DNA of 64,000 bases from Cytobacillus firmus DS1 (GTDB lineage: Bacteria > Bacillota > Bacilli > Bacillales > Cytobacillaceae). Shown here piece by piece: positions 60,479 through 64,000 of the stretch. A program made the translations under genes and the position numbers. Within the stretch, counting starts at the first letter, position 1. Every line of letters begins with the position of its first letter. Location: assembly GCF_000565285.1 (NCBI RefSeq), contig NZ_APVL01000007.1:186001-250000 (forward strand), in the 5' to 3' direction. Below the pieces are notes generated by a model, which was not told where the DNA came from, ran no database searches, and saw only the letters and a program-made list of their open reading frames with translations.

Positions 60479-60513
60479 AGTTTAGGTCTGGAAACCCTAG
60501 ACTCTTTTTTTAT
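60476..60513 (+). terminator. intrinsic terminator after chemoreceptor gene
   Basis: AGAGTTTAGG / CCCTAGACTCT near-perfect stem and T run. Confidence 0.82.
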
Positions 60514-60671
60514 AAATAAATGGATAGGTATTATATAAAAACTTGATATGAGATTTTTTAATTGTGAACTTTGCAATTAAATCTAAAAATATGCAAAGAA
60601 ATAAACCAAACTAGCAAACAAATCAGTAAAACCTGCAAACAAAAGCTCCAGCAGTCATTTTATACACAAGA

Positions 60672-60694
60672 AAAGCCATCCCACAGATGGCTTT
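60672..60694 (-). terminator. terminator of the HMG-CoA lyase-like unit
   Basis: AAAGCCATC / GATGGCTTT with a five-base loop; T-rich on the minus strand. Confidence 0.85.
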
Positions 60695-60703
60695 CCCTTA
60701 AAA

Positions 60704-61588
60704 TTAAGCTATTCCCGCTTTCATTAACATCCCATCGAGCGTCCGTTCCATCACTTTTTCCATCCACTTGGCTGTTTCCAGGACAGATGGAAGATCTGTC
60801 CCAGTATTCACACCCATACCGTGGAACATATTGATCATATCCTCTGTACAAACATTCCCGACTGCTTTTGGTGCGAAAGGACAACCTCCTAATCCTGCGA
60901 TGGATGAATCAAAGCGGCGGACACCCGCGTGATATCCCGCCAATACATTTGCCAGTCCCAAACCGCGCGTATTATGGAAGTGAAGGCCAAGCGAAAGATC
61001 CTTACCAAAGATATCAAAGAATGATTCTGCCACTTTTTGCACCTGAATAGGATTGGCCATACCTGTTGTATCAGCCAGTGTGATTTCTGTACAGCCTGCT
61101 TCTAAAAATCTTTCTGCCGCTTTTAGCACGTTCTCTAACGGAACATCCCCTTCAAACGGACAGCCAAATGAGGTCCCCAATACTCCAGCCACACCAATGC
61201 CTGAAGCTGCACCTTCTTTTATTACCAGACTAAGTTCTTCAACAGCCTGCTCAACAGTCCTTCTCGCATTTCGCAAATTGAACGAATCGCTTGTCGTGGT
61301 TACTACATGAAGAAAATCCACATCTGTCGTAAGGGCGCGTTCAAGCCCGGAACGGCTTAAAACCAGGCCTCCATAGCGGACCCCATTTCTTTTAGGCAGT
61401 GATTTCAGGACTTCTTCTGCATCGGCCATCTGAGGAACAACCTTTGGATTGACGAAAGAGACGGCTTCTATATTGCGGATGCCGGAATCTAGTAATCTTG
61501 TTATCAATTCTACTTTTGATTCAGTTGAGACCATTTTGCACTCATTCTGCAAGCCATCACGCGGGCCAACTTCACAAATTTCAATCAT
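60704..61588 (-). CDS. hydroxymethylglutaryl-CoA lyase-like enzyme
   Basis: A 294-residue HMGL/MvaB-type TIM-barrel lyase that cleaves a 3-hydroxy-3-methyl acyl-CoA into acetyl-CoA and a keto acid. Motifs: EVGPRDGLQNE (5-15) with catalytic Arg/Asp, HFHNTRG (about 200-206, metal-binding His) and GLGGCPFAPKAVGNVCTED (start about 232) with the active-site Cys. Partner genes are a GntR regulator (overlapping by 4 bases), and divergently a CoA-transferase and a LeuC-type dehydratase. That context fits a citramalyl-CoA or related lyase better than leucine breakdown. Confidence 0.88.
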   Translation of the reverse strand: MIEICEVGPRDGLQNECKMVSTESKVELITRLLDSGIRNIEAVSFVNPKVVPQMADAEEVLKSLPKRNGVRYGGLVLSRSGLERALTTDVDFLHVVTTTSDSFNLRNARRTVEQAVEELSLVIKEGAASGIGVAGVLGTSFGCPFEGDVPLENVLKAAERFLEAGCTEITLADTTGMANPIQVQKVAESFFDIFGKDLSLGLHFHNTRGLGLANVLAGYHAGVRRFDSSIAGLGGCPFAPKAVGNVCTEDMINMFHGMGVNTGTDLPSVLETAKWMEKVMERTLDGMLMKAGIA

Positions 61589-62256
61589 TTTCCTTCCTCC
61601 TTCAGAAGATGAATATTTTTGATTTGCTCCAGATGCTTCAAAACATGATCACGGCCCTGGTAAATATGTTCGTGCATTGCAATGCGGGCACGTTCGGGTT
61701 CGCGATTTTTGATCGCTTCCAGGATGATTTTATGAACCTCAAGTGATTGCTTTAGCTGAAAGCTGTTATACCAATAGAAGGACCGGAACACGATTGGAAC
61801 GACAACAACCTTGGATATATGGAAATGAATATGCTCATTTTTAGAAGCTGCGACGATCGCTTCATGAAATTTCTGGTTTACCTGAACAATATCTTTCAGG
61901 CTTTTCATATCGGATTCCACATAGCCGCTAATTGCTTCTTCATATAAAATATTGGCTCTTTCCATTTCCAGCAGGTCACTTTCTGTCCGGTGTATGGCCG
62001 CCTGACTGGCAGCGTACCCTTCGAGCAGAGTGCGCAGATCATAGATTTGCCTTATATCATCATTTGTAAAATGTCTTACACTGACCCCGCGCTTGAGGGG
62101 AATGACAAGACCTTCAGCTTCAAGCTGTCTAATTGCTTCTCTAATTGGAGTGCGGCTAAGATTCATTTCTTTAGCCAGTGATTCTTCAGCAAGCCGCATA
62201 CCAGGGATAAATTTCCCTTCGATAATGGCATCTCTGATAAATTCGTATGCATCCAT
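61585..62256 (-). CDS. GntR family (FCD) regulator
   Basis: A 223-residue FadR-type regulator: wing-helix with NLSRTPIREAIRQLEAEGLV (start about 32) and FCD domain (VNQKFHEAIVAAS supplies the ligand/metal residues). Probably represses both divergent units by binding TTGTATACAA palindromes at 62275, 62391 and 62411. ATG 62256 with GAGGTG. Its stop overlaps the start of the lyase gene (ATGA). Confidence 0.9.
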   Translation of the reverse strand: MDAYEFIRDAIIEGKFIPGMRLAEESLAKEMNLSRTPIREAIRQLEAEGLVIPLKRGVSVRHFTNDDIRQIYDLRTLLEGYAASQAAIHRTESDLLEMERANILYEEAISGYVESDMKSLKDIVQVNQKFHEAIVAASKNEHIHFHISKVVVVPIVFRSFYWYNSFQLKQSLEVHKIILEAIKNREPERARIAMHEHIYQGRDHVLKHLEQIKNIHLLKEEGK

Positions 62257-62274
62257 ATCAACACCTCGGCTTTA

Positions 62275-62420
62275 TTGTATACAAACGGAAGAATAATTAC
62301 AATAAATATTCTGAAAATTTTATAATAAACAGCATTGAATAAGGGTTTAACAATTAATTTCAGAAAAATTATAAAATTCCCATTGACTTATTGTATACAA
62401 ACAATTAAATTTGTATACAA
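62275..62420. promoter_or_regulatory. three GntR operators and divergent promoters
   Basis: TTGTATACAA occurs exactly at 62275-62284, 62391-62400 and 62411-62420. The last two flank the -10 of a promoter TTGACT (62383-62388), 16 bases, TTAAAT (62405-62410) that reads into the CoA-transferase gene. The first lies 19 bases from the GntR start codon and would block the minus-strand transcript. Confidence 0.8.
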
Positions 62421-62474
62421 GATTAAGAAAATTTAAAAATTAAAACGCATTCAAGAAAAACAGGAGGAAATTAC

Positions 62475-63677
62475 ATGTCAGAAAAACAGCTTCCACTGCA
62501 AGATATAAGAGTTCTTGAGCTTGGCACACTATTAGCTGGACCATTTTCTGGGCGTCTTCTTGGGGACTTTGGTGCTGAAATCATCAAGGTTGAACCTCCG
62601 GGAAAATCAGATCCCATGAGAAACTGGGGAAAGTCAAAGGATGGAGTTGGGCTATGGTGGCCGATTCAATCGCGAAATAAAAAATCAATCACATTAAACC
62701 TGCGGGAAGAAGAAGGGCAGCAGGTTTTAAGAGAACTTGTTAAAGAAGCCGATGTGGTCATCGAGAATTTCCGCCCGGGCACAATGGAAAAATGGAATCT
62801 TTCCTACGAAACATTGTCGGAGATAAACCCCAGGTTAATTATGGTCCGGACTTCCGGCTATGGACAGACAGGGCCCTATAAGCATCGAGCCGGCTTCGGC
62901 AGTGTCGGCGAAGCAATGGGGGGGCTAAGAAATGTAACCGGTTTCCCTGACAGGCCGCCATCACGAATAGGTGTATCCATTGGCGATACACTGGCAGCAC
63001 TTTTTGCCACAATCGGCTGCCTGGTTGCTTTACATGAGAGGGAGCGTTCAGGAAAGGGACAGGTAGTCGATACAGCCCTCTATGAATCTGTGTTCTCTGT
63101 GATGGAAAGCATTATTCCGGATTATCTTCTGGCAGGATACATAAGGGAAAGAATGGGCAATATCCTGCCAGGTGTGGCGCCATCCAATATTTATTTTACA
63201 CAGGATAAAACCTATATCGTGATCGGCGCTAATGCAGATGGAGTGTTCAGCAGATTATGCGAAGCGATGGAGCAGCCGGAATTGGCGAAGGACCCAAGAT
63301 TTTCAACACACCATGCAAGAGGAGAGAACATGAAGCTGCTTGATTCCATGATCGAAGAATGGACTAAGACTCTCCCGGCTAAAGAAGCGCTAAAAATTCT
63401 TGAAGATAAAGGAGTTCCATCAGGGCTCATCTATTCAGCTAAAGATATTCTGGAAGATCCCCATTATAAAGAACGAGACATGATCATCAAAGTTGATCAT
63501 CCGCAGCTGGGAGAATTCCCAATGCCTGGCATTGTTCCAAAATTAAGCAGGACACCAGGAGAAGTGAAGCATGCCGGTCCTGAAGCGATGGGGAAGCATA
63601 ACGATGAAATCTATTCAGGCCTCCTTGGTTTCGATGAAGACAGATTAAAAGAATTGAAGAAAAAAAATATCATTTAG
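62475..63677 (+). CDS. CaiB/BaiF (class III) CoA-transferase
   Basis: A 400-residue family III CoA-transferase: IRVLELGTLLAGPFSGRLLG, VVIENFRPGT, SGYGQTGPYKHRAGFGSVGE and KDLVVID-like SAKDILEDPHY. At the catalytic Asp position it has Glu in VDTALYES, common in succinyl-CoA-dependent members. It likely activates a (methyl)malate-type acid for cleavage by the lyase at 60704. ATG 62475 with AGGAGG. Followed 12 bases later by leuC. Confidence 0.9.
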   Translation: MSEKQLPLQDIRVLELGTLLAGPFSGRLLGDFGAEIIKVEPPGKSDPMRNWGKSKDGVGLWWPIQSRNKKSITLNLREEEGQQVLRELVKEADVVIENFRPGTMEKWNLSYETLSEINPRLIMVRTSGYGQTGPYKHRAGFGSVGEAMGGLRNVTGFPDRPPSRIGVSIGDTLAALFATIGCLVALHERERSGKGQVVDTALYESVFSVMESIIPDYLLAGYIRERMGNILPGVAPSNIYFTQDKTYIVIGANADGVFSRLCEAMEQPELAKDPRFSTHHARGENMKLLDSMIEEWTKTLPAKEALKILEDKGVPSGLIYSAKDILEDPHYKERDMIIKVDHPQLGEFPMPGIVPKLSRTPGEVKHAGPEAMGKHNDEIYSGLLGFDEDRLKELKKKNII

Positions 63678-63689
63678 GAGGTCTTCAAT

Positions 63690-64000
63690 ATGGGGCGGAC
63701 TCTATATGAAAAAATTTGGGATAAACATGTAGTGCTTGAGCAGCAGAATCAGCCTTCCCTTTTGTACATTGATCTTCATTTAATTCATGAAGTTACATCC
63801 CCGCAGGCTTTTGAAGGTCTAAGAATCCATAATCGCAGTGTAAGAAAGCCTGAGCTGACGATTGCCACCATGGACCATAGCATCCCTACAACAGATCGCA
63901 CATTGCCCTTCAGGGATGAAATTGCAAAGAAGCAAGTCGATGCATTAGAAAAAAACTGCAGGGATTTCGGCATACAGCTTTTTGACCTGAACAGCAGTAA
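63690..64000 (+). CDS. leuC: LeuC-type dehydratase large subunit, N-terminal part
   Basis: The first 103 residues of a LeuC/homoaconitase-type large subunit; the gene runs past the window edge. [15 protein letters not shown] is the usual start, [20 protein letters not shown] follows, and ATMDHSIPT (about 58-66) is the family signature. Start ATG 63690 with AGGAGG. In this operon it is not next to leuA/leuB but after a CoA-transferase, so it may hydrate citraconate or a similar methylated diacid rather than serve leucine synthesis; leuD would be expected next. Confidence 0.9.
   Translation, partial: MGRTLYEKIWDKHVVLEQQNQPSLLYIDLHLIHEVTSPQAFEGLRIHNRSVRKPELTIATMDHSIPTTDRTLPFRDEIAKKQVDALEKNCRDFGIQLFDLNSS

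Overview
The window looks like a chromosomal segment of a Gram-positive, endospore-former-type Bacillaceae (inference; a Cytobacillus/Mesobacillus-like Bacillus fits). GGAGG ribosome binding sites, frequent TTG/GTG starts, strong intrinsic terminators, the B. subtilis-type cysH-cysP-sat-cysC-ylnDEF order and YwaC, YulF, YlmA, YezD and IDEAL-domain proteins all point that way. I see no rRNA, tRNA, transposase, phage gene or CRISPR array. Genes are dense and mostly metabolic; the accessory character comes from catabolic operons, each with its own regulator, and from intergenic repeats.

Layout. 0-6 kb: end of a TauE/SafE exporter, a membrane protein, a MarR-MFS pair, a small alarmone synthetase operon (RelP/YwaC, DUF5392, TetR) behind a promoter with three palindromic operators, and an OFA-type MFS carrier. 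6-10.7 kb: formate dehydrogenase (fdhF) with DUF1641 and two small proteins, then a promoter-sORF-terminator cassette and a second small Cys4 protein. 10.7-13.1 kb: MhqO-type dioxygenase under an MhqR-like box, and an MFS carrier. 13.2-24.9 kb: two operons with matching TetR operators encoding acyl-CoA ligase, SDR, an ACAD10/11-type dehydrogenase, an APH-type kinase, a FadE-type dehydrogenase, a hydroxyacyl-CoA dehydrogenase, a thioesterase and others. This set resembles a split version of the kinase/dehydrogenase route for 4-hydroxyacyl-CoA.

25-28.6 kb: MFS carrier, P1 (DmpA-type) peptidase, an IDEAL-domain protein and two intergenic arrays with a 52-bp period. 28.6-42.4 kb: a carboxylate catabolic cluster with a PrpR-N/sigma-54 activator, two near-perfect -24/-12 promoters with shared upstream palindromes, GlcD/GlcF oxidase, an aminotransferase, a tripartite tricarboxylate transporter, a CoA-transferase, a crotonase-fold protein and a gamma-carbonic-anhydrase-like protein. 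42.5-45.8 kb: YlmA ABC ATPase, YulF oxidoreductase, secreted M14 peptidase. 45.9-52.3 kb: sulfate assimilation plus siroheme synthesis. 52.4-56.1 kb: CdaR-type regulator, GntP-type permease and glycerate kinase. 56.1-60.5 kb: DUF1646 carrier, small protein, MFS carrier, a chemotaxis receptor without a sensor domain. 60.7-64 kb: HMG-CoA-lyase-like enzyme and GntR divergent from a CoA-transferase and the start of a LeuC-type dehydratase, probably a branched hydroxy-acid (citramalate-like) route cut by the window edge.

A 150-160 bp structured repeat occurs three times in full and once as a 54-bp deletion derivative, always on the + strand behind a gene. A different 123-bp palindromic repeat lies at 17.6 kb.
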